Origin: Paracoccaceae bacterium | GTDB taxonomy: Bacteria > Pseudomonadota > Alphaproteobacteria > Rhodobacterales > Rhodobacteraceae | Length of the DNA stretch: 45,644 nt | Assembly (NCBI GenBank): GCA_027484915.1 | Contig: JAIXSA010000002.1 | Coordinates: forward strand, 1-45,644 | Direction of reading: 5' to 3' | Shown: positions 1 to 8,132 of the stretch, in pieces | How positions within the stretch are numbered: the stretch's first letter is position 1 | Layout: each line of letters opens with the position of its first letter | The notes under the pieces: model-generated | Seen by the model: only the letters and a program-made list of their open reading frames with translations | Database searches by the model: none | Told to the model about the DNA's origin: nothing | Made by a program: the position numbers and the translations under genes

Positions 1-256
1 TCATGCTTGCCGCCGTGTCTGCACGCGCACTCGAACACGAGATTTTCCGGTGGAATCCCCAGGTTCAGCCTGGGATCGACAGCTGACCAAGGTCGTTCAA
101 CCGAAGGAAGCTCGCGTGTTAGGCGAGCTGTTGGCGCACCTGGGCAGGGACGTGCCGGGCGTCAGCGGCCCAAGGGGTGCACGCCACGCCCCGATGCGCT
201 GACCGCGTCTTCCGGCGGCCGCTTGAAGGTGCAACGACGAAGCCTCTCTGCTGTGC
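1..256. other. Left-edge stretch with no recognised gene
   Basis: This stretch lies downstream of the ABC operon and holds nothing I can name. A plus-strand frame is open from the left edge to a TGA at 84-86 and would end in ...FRWNPQVQPGIDS. It could be the tail of a gene entering from the left, but that is too short to support. Positions 95-105 (GTTCAACCGAA) repeat 11 bases of the inverted repeat upstream of the ABC operon at 5556-5571. No hairpin followed by a T-run is seen after the last ABC gene. Confidence 0.3.
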
Positions 257-1033
257 CTAGGACGCAGCGTCGACCGGGCCGCCCAGCATCCGGTCAGCGC
301 TGGCTTCGAACAGGCTTCGGGCATAGGGGGTCGTCATCTTCGCGGACGCCAGGGCATCGCGCGTGATCTCTTCCACGGCCCGGCCATGCTGCAAGACCAG
401 GATGCGGTCGCACATGTGGTCGATCACCGCCAGATCGTGCGACACCATCAGGAAGGTCAGCCCCTGTTCCGCCCGCAGGCGGTTCAGAAGGTTCAGGACC
501 TCCGCCTGGACCGAGGCGTCCAGCGCGCTGGTCGGTTCGTCCAGAAGCAGGATCTTCGGCCGCAGCATCAGCGCCCGGGCGATGGCCACCCGCTGTCGCT
601 GGCCGCCCGACAGCTGGTGCGGATAGCGGAAGCGGAAGGCGGGCGGCAGGCCCACGTCGGTCAGCGCCTGCACCACGCGGGCATCGCGGCCGGGCAGGCC
701 GTGGATCGCCAGCGGCTCGGACAGGGTGCGGTCTATGGTGTGGCGGGGATGCAGGCTTGCGTAGGGGTCCTGGAAGACCATCTGCACTTCGGTCGAGAAT
801 GCACGGCCGCGCGGGGTGGGCAGTGGCTGCCCGGCAATCCGGATCGTGCCCCCGGTTACCGGCGCCATGCCGCAGATTGCGCGCAGGATCGTCGACTTCC
901 CCGACCCGCTTTCCCCGACCAGCCCATAGCTTTCGCGGGCCTCGACCGACAGGCTGACGTTCTGCACGGCCTGCACCTCGCGCCCCTTGGAGCGGAAGGT
1001 GACCGTCAGGTTCTCGATCTCGATCAGCGCCAT
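257..1033 (-). CDS. Oligopeptide/nickel-class ABC transporter ATPase (DppF/OppF type)
   Basis: This is the second ATPase of a DppABCDF-like importer. It would hydrolyse ATP in the cytoplasm to drive uptake through the paired permeases encoded upstream. Visible motifs in the 258-residue protein are the Walker A GESGSGKS, the signature LSGGQRQRV and the Walker B LLLDEPTSALD, followed by the D-loop and the switch histidine in MVSHD. It starts 3 bases after the upstream ATPase stop, so the two are co-translated. The C-terminus is short for the OppF subfamily, whose members usually carry an extra 50-70 residues; the usual C-terminal oligopeptide-transporter extension is mostly absent. The class is certain, the substrate is not: peptides, opines, glutathione or nickel are all possible for this family. 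Confidence 0.93.
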   Translation of the reverse strand: MALIEIENLTVTFRSKGREVQAVQNVSLSVEARESYGLVGESGSGKSTILRAICGMAPVTGGTIRIAGQPLPTPRGRAFSTEVQMVFQDPYASLHPRHTIDRTLSEPLAIHGLPGRDARVVQALTDVGLPPAFRFRYPHQLSGGQRQRVAIARALMLRPKILLLDEPTSALDASVQAEVLNLLNRLRAEQGLTFLMVSHDLAVIDHMCDRILVLQHGRAVEEITRDALASAKMTTPYARSLFEASADRMLGGPVDAAS

Positions 1034-1036
1034 CGC

Positions 1037-1858
1037 TCAGAACCCCGCCCGATCTAGCACCGGCAGCGGCTGACGCGTGCCGCCGATGCGGGGCAGGCAG
1101 TTCAAGAGACCCTTGGTATAGGGATGCCGCGCCTCCATCAGATGCGCTGCGGTGATTTCCTCGACCACCAGCCCCTTGTGCATCACCAGCACCCGGTCAC
1201 AGAACCGCGCCACCAGCCGCAGGTCATGGCTGATGAAGATCAGACCCATGCCCCGGTCGCGAACAAGGCGGTCGAGGATCGACAGCACCTCGGCCTGCAC
1301 CGTGACATCCAGCGCACTGGTGGGTTCATCGGCGATCAGCAGCTCCGGCTCCGGGATCAGCATCATCGCGATCATCACCCGCTGGCCCATGCCGCCCGAC
1401 AGCTCATGCGGATAGGCCTCCATCACCCGTGCCGGGTCGCGGATCTGCACCGCCTCCAGCGCCGCGATGGCCTTTGCCGTCGCATCCGCCCGGCCCAAGC
1501 CGTCGCGCAGCCGCAACCCCTCGGTCAGTTGGCGGCCCACGGTCATCACCGGGTTCAGGCTGTACTTCGGGTCCTGCATCACCATGCCGATCCGCTTGCC
1601 CCGCAAGGCGCGCATCTCGCGTTCCGAGGCGTTCAGGATGTCCTGCCCGTCGAAGGTCATCGCATCCGCCTCGATCCGGCCCGGCGGGCGGATCAGGCGC
1701 AGGACGGACCGGCCCGTCATCGTCTTGCCCGACCCGCTTTCTCCCACGATCCCCAGCCGTTCATGCCCCAACGAAAACGACACGCCGCGCACCGCCTGGA
1801 CCGGGCCGGTCTCGGTGTCGAAGGTGACGCGCAGGTTCCTGACCTCCAGAAGGCTCAT
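1037..1858 (-). CDS. Oligopeptide/nickel-class ABC transporter ATPase (DppD/OppD type)
   Basis: This is the first ATPase of the importer, 273 residues. Walker A GESGSGKT, the signature LSGGMGQRV, the Walker B LLIADEPTSALD and the switch region FISHDL are all present. The insert between Walker A and the signature contains the Q-loop GMVMQDPKYSLNP, typical of the OppD/DppD subfamily. Its ATG overlaps the stop of the upstream permease by 4 bases, and the next ATPase starts 3 bases after its end, so the five genes form one operon. It would pair with the 257-1033 product as a heterodimer under the DppB/DppC-like permeases. Substrate cannot be read from the ATPase. Confidence 0.94.
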   Translation of the reverse strand: MSLLEVRNLRVTFDTETGPVQAVRGVSFSLGHERLGIVGESGSGKTMTGRSVLRLIRPPGRIEADAMTFDGQDILNASEREMRALRGKRIGMVMQDPKYSLNPVMTVGRQLTEGLRLRDGLGRADATAKAIAALEAVQIRDPARVMEAYPHELSGGMGQRVMIAMMLIPEPELLIADEPTSALDVTVQAEVLSILDRLVRDRGMGLIFISHDLRLVARFCDRVLVMHKGLVVEEITAAHLMEARHPYTKGLLNCLPRIGGTRQPLPVLDRAGF

Positions 1859-2760
1859 CGCGAGGTGCTCCTCGGGTCAAGGACATCGCGCAAGCCGTCG
1901 CCCAGCAGGTTGAAGCCCAGGCTTACGATCAGGATCGCAAGGCCCGGCATTGTGGCGACCCACCATTGTTCGAACAGGTACTTGCGGCCTGACGAGATCA
2001 TCAGTCCCCATTCCGGGGTCGGCGGCTGGACGCCAAGGCCCAGGAAGCCAAGCCCCGCCGCAATGAGGATCACGCCCGCCATGTCCAGCGTCACCCGGAT
2101 GATGACCGAGGGCAGGCACATCGGCACGACATGGCCCGCGATGATGCGGGGCGCGGATGCCCCTTGCAGCCGGATCGCGGCGATGTAGTCCGAGGAGCGG
2201 ACGGTCAGCGTCTCGGCCCGAGCCACCCGGGCATAGGGCGGCCAGGCGGTCAGCGCGATGGCCAGGACCGCGTTCTCGATCCCCGGGCCCATCACTGCGA
2301 CCAGCGCCAGGGCCAGGATCAGGCGCGGGAAGGCCAGGAAGATGTCGGTCAGCCGCATCAGCGTGGCGTCGATCCAGCCACCGAAATAGCCCGCGACGGT
2401 GCCGATCAAGAGGCCCAGGACCGGCGCGGTCACGGCGACCAGCACGATGATATAGAGGGTGATCCGCGCGCCATAGATGATGCGGCTCAGGATATCCCGG
2501 CCGAAATCGTCGGTGCCGAGGAGGTTGCCGGGCGTGCCGGGTGGCAACAACCGCCGCGACAGGTCCTGCACCAAGGGATCATGCGGCGCGATCAGGGGTG
2601 CCAGGGCCGCCACGACCAGAAGGATGCCGACGATCACCAGCCCGGCCATCGCCAGCCGGTTGCGCTGGATGCGCTGCCAGGCAAGCCAGGCCTGCCCCAG
2701 CCGGGCCTGCCGCCGCGAGGCGGGGTTGGGGTCGGTAAGCCAGGCGCGCAGGGCCGTCAT
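1855..2760 (-). CDS. ABC transporter permease, DppC/OppC type
   Basis: This is an inner-membrane permease of 301 residues with the usual OppC-like N-terminal region (LAWQRIQRNRLAMAGLVIVGILLVV), a first membrane span, then a periplasmic loop with the family motif HDP...LLGTDDFGRDILSRIIYGAR. About five further spans follow. The cytoplasmic EAA loop that docks the ATPase is visible as SDYIAAIRLQGASAPRII. I chose the ATG at 2760 because it overlaps the stop of the upstream permease by 4 bases and gives the usual family length; a longer open frame upstream lies inside that gene. Its own stop overlaps the start of the next ATPase by 4 bases. Confidence 0.93.
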   Translation of the reverse strand: MTALRAWLTDPNPASRRQARLGQAWLAWQRIQRNRLAMAGLVIVGILLVVAALAPLIAPHDPLVQDLSRRLLPPGTPGNLLGTDDFGRDILSRIIYGARITLYIIVLVAVTAPVLGLLIGTVAGYFGGWIDATLMRLTDIFLAFPRLILALALVAVMGPGIENAVLAIALTAWPPYARVARAETLTVRSSDYIAAIRLQGASAPRIIAGHVVPMCLPSVIIRVTLDMAGVILIAAGLGFLGLGVQPPTPEWGLMISSGRKYLFEQWWVATMPGLAILIVSLGFNLLGDGLRDVLDPRSTSR

Positions 2761-3821
2761 GCGCGCGCCCTCGGGTCGACCAGCCGGTACAGGATGTCCG
2801 ACAGCATGTTCAGCGTGACGAAGGCCACGCCCACCACCACCGTCCCGCCCAGCACCGCCGGCATGTCGGCCGAGAAAAGCGCGTCGGTGATATAGCTGCC
2901 GAGGCCCGGCCAGGCGAAGATCGTCTCGGTCAGGACCGAGCCCTCCAACAGGTAGGCGTAGCTGAGGGCGATCACGGTGATCAGCGGCACAAGGACGTTC
3001 TTCATCGCATGCACCCAGATCACCCGCCACTCCGGCATGCCCTTGACCCGGGCTGTGGTGATGTATTCCTGGCCCAGCTCGTTCATCATGAAGCTGCGGG
3101 TCATCCGGCTGATGTAGGCCATCGAGACATAGCCCAGAAGGCCCGCGGGCAGGATGATGTGGCTGACCGCATTGCCGAAAACGTCCCAGGCCCCGTTGAG
3201 CGCCGAGTCGATTAGGATCATCCCGGTGTATGAGGTCAGCGTGAACTCCATCATCATGTCGTAGGTCGGGTCCAGCCGCCCCGGACCCGAGACCCAGTCA
3301 AGCTGGCCGTAGAACACCAGAAGGCCGATCAGCCCCAGCCAGAACACTGGCATCGAATAGCCCAAAAGACCCACTACCCGGACGATCTGGTCGGCAATGC
3401 TGCCGGGTCGGGTCGCGGCCAGCACGCCTGCGGGGACACCCACCAGCGTGCCGAAGATCGTGCCCAGCGTAGCAAGCTCCAGCGTGGCGGGGAAATAGCG
3501 CGCGATTTCCGCGGCGACGGGGGCCCCGGTCTTGATCGAATTGCCTAGATCGCCCCGCACCGCATCCCAGACATAGATGACGAACTGCTGCCAAAGCGGC
3601 AGGTCCAGGCCCAGTTTCTCGCGGATCGCGGCGATCTGCGCTTCGGTCGCGCGTTCGCCGACGATAGACAGCACCGGGTCCGTGGGCACGACGCGGGCGA
3701 TGACGAAGGTGATGAGCAAAAGACCAAGCAGAGTGATGGCCAAGGTGCCAAGACCCAGCAGGATCTGCTTCACAAGGGGAAGCACGCGGTTGCGCTGCGG
3801 CGGGGCGGGGATGGATGTCAT
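2757..3821 (-). CDS. ABC transporter permease, DppB/OppB type
   Basis: This is an inner-membrane permease of 354 residues. It has an N-terminal span at about 18-42, then the conserved DppB-type segment with VPTDPVLSIVGERAT...LGLDLPLWQQF and RGDLGNSI. A multi-span core follows, with the EAA loop QEYITTARVKGMPEWRVIW near residue 250. The end SALYRLVDPRARA-like (here DILYRLVDPRARA) is typical of DppB. The start at 3821 fits the family; a longer in-frame start would run back into the binding-protein gene. The gap to the upstream binding-protein gene is 43 bases. It forms the translocation path with the DppC-like partner. Confidence 0.93.
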   Translation of the reverse strand: MTSIPAPPQRNRVLPLVKQILLGLGTLAITLLGLLLITFVIARVVPTDPVLSIVGERATEAQIAAIREKLGLDLPLWQQFVIYVWDAVRGDLGNSIKTGAPVAAEIARYFPATLELATLGTIFGTLVGVPAGVLAATRPGSIADQIVRVVGLLGYSMPVFWLGLIGLLVFYGQLDWVSGPGRLDPTYDMMMEFTLTSYTGMILIDSALNGAWDVFGNAVSHIILPAGLLGYVSMAYISRMTRSFMMNELGQEYITTARVKGMPEWRVIWVHAMKNVLVPLITVIALSYAYLLEGSVLTETIFAWPGLGSYITDALFSADMPAVLGGTVVVGVAFVTLNMLSDILYRLVDPRARA

Positions 3822-3864
3822 GCGGAAATCGGGCCGCCGCCAGGTCAGGCGGCGGCCCGGTCGC

Positions 3865-5466
3865 TTACTTGATGACGGTCCAGTAGGACGCCGAGTCGGT
3901 CGCCCCACCGGCATAGAAGCCCGTCACATTGGCGCGCATCGCGTCCTGGCGGGCCTGCTGGAACATGAAGACGAAGGCGGAATTGTCCCGCACCTTGGCC
4001 TGCAGGTCCTCATACATCGCCTTGCGCTTTTCGGTGTCCTTCTCGACCACCGCCGCGTCCGTTTCGGCGTTGATTTCGGCACCCGGGTCCCATGCGGTCC
4101 GCCAGGCGAGATAGCCCGTGGCCTTCGCCTCGTCCGAGTTGTCTGGGTTCGACGCGAAGGTCGAGGCGTTGGTGTGCGGGTCGGGATAGTCCGGCCCCCA
4201 GGTCTGCAGCGTGATCTCGTGCAGGCGGCCGCGATAGACCTCCAGCCCCTGCGCGCCGTCGCCCACGTCGAGGACAAGGTTGACCCCGATCTGGGCGAAG
4301 GTGTTCTGCAGCGAGGTGGCGATGTCCAGCCGTTCCTGGTTGTTGCGGACGGTGAATTTCACCTCCAGCGGCAGGGTGACCCCCGATTCCGCCATCAACG
4401 CCTTGGCCTTCTCAAGGTCCAGGCTGTAAGGCGTCTCGGTCAGAGCGCCAAGGAAGCCCTGCGGCAGGAAGGCCTGATGGACGACCCACTGGCCCTTGAG
4501 GATGCTGTCCGCCATGCCGGAGTAGTCGACGGCCCACCGCATCGCTTCCTGGACCTTGGGATTGGCGAGCTCGGCCTTCTTCTGGTTCAGCGCGAGATAG
4601 TAGACCTGACCGCCGACGTCGTTCTGCACCTTGATGTCGGCATTGCCCTCGACGCCAGCGATGTCGGTGGGCGTCATCTCACGCGCCACGTCGATGTCGC
4701 CCTTTTCCAGCAGCAGACGCTGGGTCGCGCCTTCCGGGACGTGCTGCATGAAGACGTTCTTGATCTTCGCGTCACCGCGCCAGTGGCCGGCACGGGCCTC
4801 TAGCACGTAGCCCTCGTTCGGCTTGAAGGACTTCAGCACATAAGCCCCGGTTCCGGCGCTGTTCGCCTTGAGCCAGGCATTGCCCATGTCGCCGTCGACC
4901 TCGTTCGCCATCACGGTCTTCATGTCGACGATGTTGGCCACACCGGCGGTGAGGCAGTTGTAGACGAAGGACGGCGCATAGGCCTTGTCGGTCTTCAGCG
5001 TGACGGTGTCGCCCTCGAAAGTGATCATCTGGTCGACGTTTTCCGGCGTCAGGCCGAACTGCGTCAGGATGAACGCAGGCGTCTTGTTCAGCTTGACCAC
5101 CCGGCGCAAGCTGCCCGCCGCGTCTTCCGCCGTCAGCGGGTTCCCGGACGAGAAGGTGATGCCCGACTTGATTTTGAAGGTGTAGGTCATGCCGTCTTCC
5201 GACACGGCCCAGCTTTCGGCGAGGCCCGGAACCAGCTCGCCCGGCTTGGTCGGGTCCAGCTCGATCAGGGTGTCGTAGGTGTTGTTGTTCAGGTCCACGC
5301 CCGAAAACTCGAACGCCTCGTGCGGATCGATCGACACGATGTCGTCGATTGCATCGGCCACCACCAGCGTATCGGCGGGGGTCTCGGCAAGCAGTGCCAT
5401 TGGGGCGGTACCGGCCATGAGCGCGGCGAGGGCTGCCGCACGGCCAAATCCATGCTTCAGGTGCAT
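3865..5466 (-). CDS. Periplasmic solute-binding protein of a peptide/nickel-class ABC importer
   Basis: This is the first gene of the operon: a 533-residue family-5 extracellular binding protein (SBP_bac_5). The N-terminus MHLKHGFGRAAALAALMAGTAPMALLAE is a classical Sec signal peptide with probable cleavage after LLA. The start at 5466 is chosen because it gives this signal peptide. Family landmarks follow: VSIDPHEAFEFSG, the LAESWAVSEDGMTYTFKIKSGITFSSG block, and near the C-terminus TWGPDYPDPHTNASTFASNPDN. The protein would capture its ligand in the periplasm and deliver it to the two permeases. The ligand is not evident; this cluster type includes dipeptide, glutathione, opine and nickel importers. 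A putative promoter and inverted repeat lie upstream. Confidence 0.93.
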   Translation of the reverse strand: MHLKHGFGRAAALAALMAGTAPMALLAETPADTLVVADAIDDIVSIDPHEAFEFSGVDLNNNTYDTLIELDPTKPGELVPGLAESWAVSEDGMTYTFKIKSGITFSSGNPLTAEDAAGSLRRVVKLNKTPAFILTQFGLTPENVDQMITFEGDTVTLKTDKAYAPSFVYNCLTAGVANIVDMKTVMANEVDGDMGNAWLKANSAGTGAYVLKSFKPNEGYVLEARAGHWRGDAKIKNVFMQHVPEGATQRLLLEKGDIDVAREMTPTDIAGVEGNADIKVQNDVGGQVYYLALNQKKAELANPKVQEAMRWAVDYSGMADSILKGQWVVHQAFLPQGFLGALTETPYSLDLEKAKALMAESGVTLPLEVKFTVRNNQERLDIATSLQNTFAQIGVNLVLDVGDGAQGLEVYRGRLHEITLQTWGPDYPDPHTNASTFASNPDNSDEAKATGYLAWRTAWDPGAEINAETDAAVVEKDTEKRKAMYEDLQAKVRDNSAFVFMFQQARQDAMRANVTGFYAGGATDSASYWTVIK

Positions 5467-5523
5467 TGTCCATCTCCCTGTTATTGTCTTGCGAGGAGCC
5501 GACCAGCGCCAGTTCCTTCTACG

Positions 5524-5571
5524 ATTGGATGAAAGCGGCGGGCCGGAGTCAATGGTCAACCGTTCGGTTGA
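5524..5571 (-). promoter_or_regulatory. Putative promoter with inverted-repeat operator for the ABC importer
   Basis: Read on the minus strand, TTGACT (5552-5547) and TCCAAT (5529-5524) are separated by 17 bases and resemble -35 and -10 boxes, about 60 bases before the binding-protein ATG. Immediately upstream of the -35 box is an inverted repeat with 7-base arms, TCAACCG (5556-5562) and CGGTTGA (5565-5571), separated by TT. The position fits an activator site or a repressor site next to the polymerase. No regulator gene is adjacent. Promoter assignment is by eye only. Confidence 0.4.
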
Positions 5572-5689
5572 ACAAGGGAACTTGCCCTCGAGCCTCGGTT
5601 CGATGAGCGGCCACTGCCCGCGGGAGAGTGCGGGATCTACACTTTGCCCGCCGACGATGGGGCAGAATGCGGGACGCGGGGCCGATCCC

Positions 5690-7354
5690 CTATCTTTGCC
5701 GGGCGCGTCGCTGTGCTTGGAAAGCGGGTGCTGCAGCCAAAGCAAGCACCATGGCCAGAAGCAGCCAGGGCAGCGCCATGCGGATGATCGGACGCTCCAC
5801 CATGACGTTGGGGCGCAGGGTCAGGCCCATTTCCGCGCCGGGATCGGGATGGAGCACATAAAGCGTGTCGCCGCAGCCAAGAACGCGCGCCTCTTCGGTC
5901 CCGAAGACGTATGTGACACCGGCCAGCGGTCCGCGATAGATCGCGACCGACGCATCGGTGCGCAGTCCACCCCAGACATCGGTCAGTCCGACGGTGCGGA
6001 ATGGTCCCGATGGGATCCGGGCGCAGTCGGGGGAGGGAGGGTATTTCGGATAGAACTCAGACCGGCCCCAACTGAATTCATCGGTTGCCGAGGCGCGGGC
6101 GAAATAGCCCTCACCCCCCAGGCTGCTTTCGACGGTCGAGGGACGGAGCATGCTGCCGACCTCAAAGGCCGAATGGCCGATCGCAAGGAAGATGATCAAC
6201 CGGACGATCAGCGTCCGCTCACCCGCCTTCCAGGTCACGGCAAACCAGAGAATGCCGAGGAAAATCACAACGAACTTCCAGCGCCAGATGAAAAGACCCA
6301 TGTCCGCCAGGGGAATCTGGCTGGTAATGGGCCTGCCCAGTGTGGTTTGCAGGAACATGAGCACAGCCGCGAGCGCAAGAATGACTCTGGCGCGTCCGGT
6401 TCCCAGCCCGAAGGTCACTGCGGCAAGAATCAAAAGCGCAAAGAAGTATGGGCCCGGCGCGATGGAGTTGAAGGGATTGAAGAACGCCGCAAGGGGCTTG
6501 AAGGTGTCGAGAAACTTGATCGGTAGCCCCTCGACTCCAAGGATAAGATCGCGATCCCGGAACGCGAAGTACCAGGCGGGGAACGCCAGAAGCACACCGC
6601 CACCGTAGACAAGGGCGATCTTGCGCAAGTCCTTCAGGCCCTTGGATGGACCTGTTGCTGCATAGCCGATGGCCGTGGCAACGGCAGCCTGCGGCATGAC
6701 GGGCGGATGCAGTGCGACCTGCAGCGCAACCAGCGCGAGACCCAACAGCAGCCGGTCCGAGCGGAGCGCCAGAATGACCGCCGGAACTAGGCCGTACACC
6801 ACCGATTCGGAATAGGCGTTGCGACCCACGATGTTGAAATAGATGTAGCTGGACGAAAGGAACGCCAGCAGCGCAATCGCAGAAAGGGTGTGGCGGTCCG
6901 GGTCGGGCAATCGTTCATCGGTGATCTGCAGGAAAAGCCGCCAACTCGTCAGCACCATCGCCACGAAGAACGCCAGCATCACCAGCTTGACTGACATCTC
7001 TGCCGAGAAGCCGAGCAGTTCGAACGGCACGGCGAGGATATAGATCCCGGCGCTGTAGTAGTAGAAGACTGGCAGTCCGACATCACCGAAGAACAGGTAG
7101 CTGTTCAGCGCGCCGTGCTTCACCTGATCGGCGACGGCATAGGCGCGCGCGGCGTGATGCACGATGTCCTGCCCGCGGGAGAACAGGATGCTTATCGCAA
7201 GGAAGACGGCGTACATCGCGGCGGCGGCGGGGTAGCGCGCGCGCAACGTGAACCACAGGGCAAGCACAAGCGAGACGCCCACCACAAGCAGCACGAACAG
7301 GAACGTAGGGTTCTCTGCCACTGACCGAAGTGCCGTGGTCAAAAGGTCGGTCAT
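5690..7354 (-). CDS. Polytopic membrane protein, probable GT-C-type glycosyltransferase
   Basis: This is a 554-residue protein with roughly 11-13 hydrophobic segments through about residue 400, then a periplasmic-looking C-terminal part and a last span near the end (MALPWLLLAMVLALAAAPAF). The segment around residues 85-130, VADQVKHGALNSYLFFGDVG followed by LPVFYYYSAGIYILAVPFEL, resembles the conserved region of membrane proteins annotated as 6-pyruvoyl-tetrahydropterin-synthase-related, which have a GT-C-like architecture. It is the last gene of an operon that appears to build a polyprenyl-phosphate-linked pentose, 40 bases after the DprE2-like gene. A role as the arabinofuranosyltransferase using that lipid donor is therefore attractive but inferred from context; I see no catalytic residue I can assign with certainty. 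Confidence 0.75.
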   Translation of the reverse strand: MTDLLTTALRSVAENPTFLFVLLVVGVSLVLALWFTLRARYPAAAAMYAVFLAISILFSRGQDIVHHAARAYAVADQVKHGALNSYLFFGDVGLPVFYYYSAGIYILAVPFELLGFSAEMSVKLVMLAFFVAMVLTSWRLFLQITDERLPDPDRHTLSAIALLAFLSSSYIYFNIVGRNAYSESVVYGLVPAVILALRSDRLLLGLALVALQVALHPPVMPQAAVATAIGYAATGPSKGLKDLRKIALVYGGGVLLAFPAWYFAFRDRDLILGVEGLPIKFLDTFKPLAAFFNPFNSIAPGPYFFALLILAAVTFGLGTGRARVILALAAVLMFLQTTLGRPITSQIPLADMGLFIWRWKFVVIFLGILWFAVTWKAGERTLIVRLIIFLAIGHSAFEVGSMLRPSTVESSLGGEGYFARASATDEFSWGRSEFYPKYPPSPDCARIPSGPFRTVGLTDVWGGLRTDASVAIYRGPLAGVTYVFGTEEARVLGCGDTLYVLHPDPGAEMGLTLRPNVMVERPIIRMALPWLLLAMVLALAAAPAFQAQRRARQR

Positions 7355-7394
7355 TGGGACTGCCTCGGACCTTTGCGCGCTAGGCTGTCCAGAG

Positions 7395-8132
7395 TCATAG
7401 CTTGAGCTTCTTGAAGATGCGCTCGGGAATGCTGCGGATGATCAGCATCACCAGCCGCCAGATCGGCCGGACATAGACGACGTCCCGGCCGCGCTCGACA
7501 GCTTTGGCAATCGCCTCGGCCACCTCTTCGGGCTGGGCGGTCAAGCGGGCGGGAAGGTCCATCCCCTCGGTCATCCTGGTCGCCACGAAGCCCGGTAGCA
7601 CCGTCACGACATGGACCCCGCGCTTTGCCAGCCGGTTGCGCAGGCCGGAGAGAAAGGCCGTGAAGCCGGCTTTGGCCGAGCCGTAGACGTAATTCGTGGC
7701 CCGTCCCCGTTCGCCCGCGACCGAACTGATGCCGACCAGCGTGCCGCGACCGCTGGCGTCGAAGCGGTTGGCCAGTTCGGCAAGAATGCTGGCGGGCCCT
7801 TCGTAGTTGCTGCGCATGACAAGGCTGGCGGCGGCACGATCCTTTTCGTTCACCGCCTGCTCGCCCATGATCCCCACTGCGCAGACTGCGATGCCAGGAA
7901 GGTCGGGCAGGGCGGCGACGAAGTCTCCATGATGTGCGGTGTCCAGAACGTCGAACTCGTGCAGGCTGATCGGCACCCGGTAGCGCAGCTCCATGTCCAT
8001 CCTGTCGGCCTGCATGCTTTCGGCGTTGCGGGCGGCAAGCTGGATCGGGTGGCCAAGGGCCGCGAACTTGTGCGCGACGGCGCGGGCCATGTCGGACCGC
8101 GCGCCAAGGATGAGAACGGGGAGTTTGCTCAT
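7395..8132 (-). CDS. dprE2: DprE2-like decaprenylphosphoryl-2-keto-ribose reductase (SDR)
   Basis: This short-chain dehydrogenase of 245 residues is likely the reductase half of the decaprenylphosphoryl-ribose 2'-epimerase, which reduces the 2-keto intermediate made by DprE1 to the arabinose form using NADH. The Rossmann start is LILGARSDMARAVAHKFA, the DprE2-type variant of the glycine motif. The catalytic region is GISSVAGERGR...YGSAK (Ser, Tyr, Lys present), followed by VLPGFVATRM. The basic, hydrophobic C-terminus (RLVMLIIRSIPERIFKKLKL) suggests peripheral membrane binding near a lipid substrate. Its start overlaps the DprE1-like stop by 4 bases, and this pairing is what identifies it. 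The polyprenyl chain length and end product in this organism are unknown. Confidence 0.82.
   Translation of the reverse strand: MSKLPVLILGARSDMARAVAHKFAALGHPIQLAARNAESMQADRMDMELRYRVPISLHEFDVLDTAHHGDFVAALPDLPGIAVCAVGIMGEQAVNEKDRAAASLVMRSNYEGPASILAELANRFDASGRGTLVGISSVAGERGRATNYVYGSAKAGFTAFLSGLRNRLAKRGVHVVTVLPGFVATRMTEGMDLPARLTAQPEEVAEAIAKAVERGRDVVYVRPIWRLVMLIIRSIPERIFKKLKL

Noticed and set aside
1-86. Tail of a plus-strand gene entering from the left
   Set aside because: Only 28 codons are visible and no family can be recognised; it is mentioned but not annotated as a gene.
5640-5689. Possible terminator hairpin (GGGG-ATCGG-CCCC) after the membrane-protein gene
   Set aside because: The stem is only four base pairs and is not followed by a T-run, so it does not meet the usual criteria for an intrinsic terminator.
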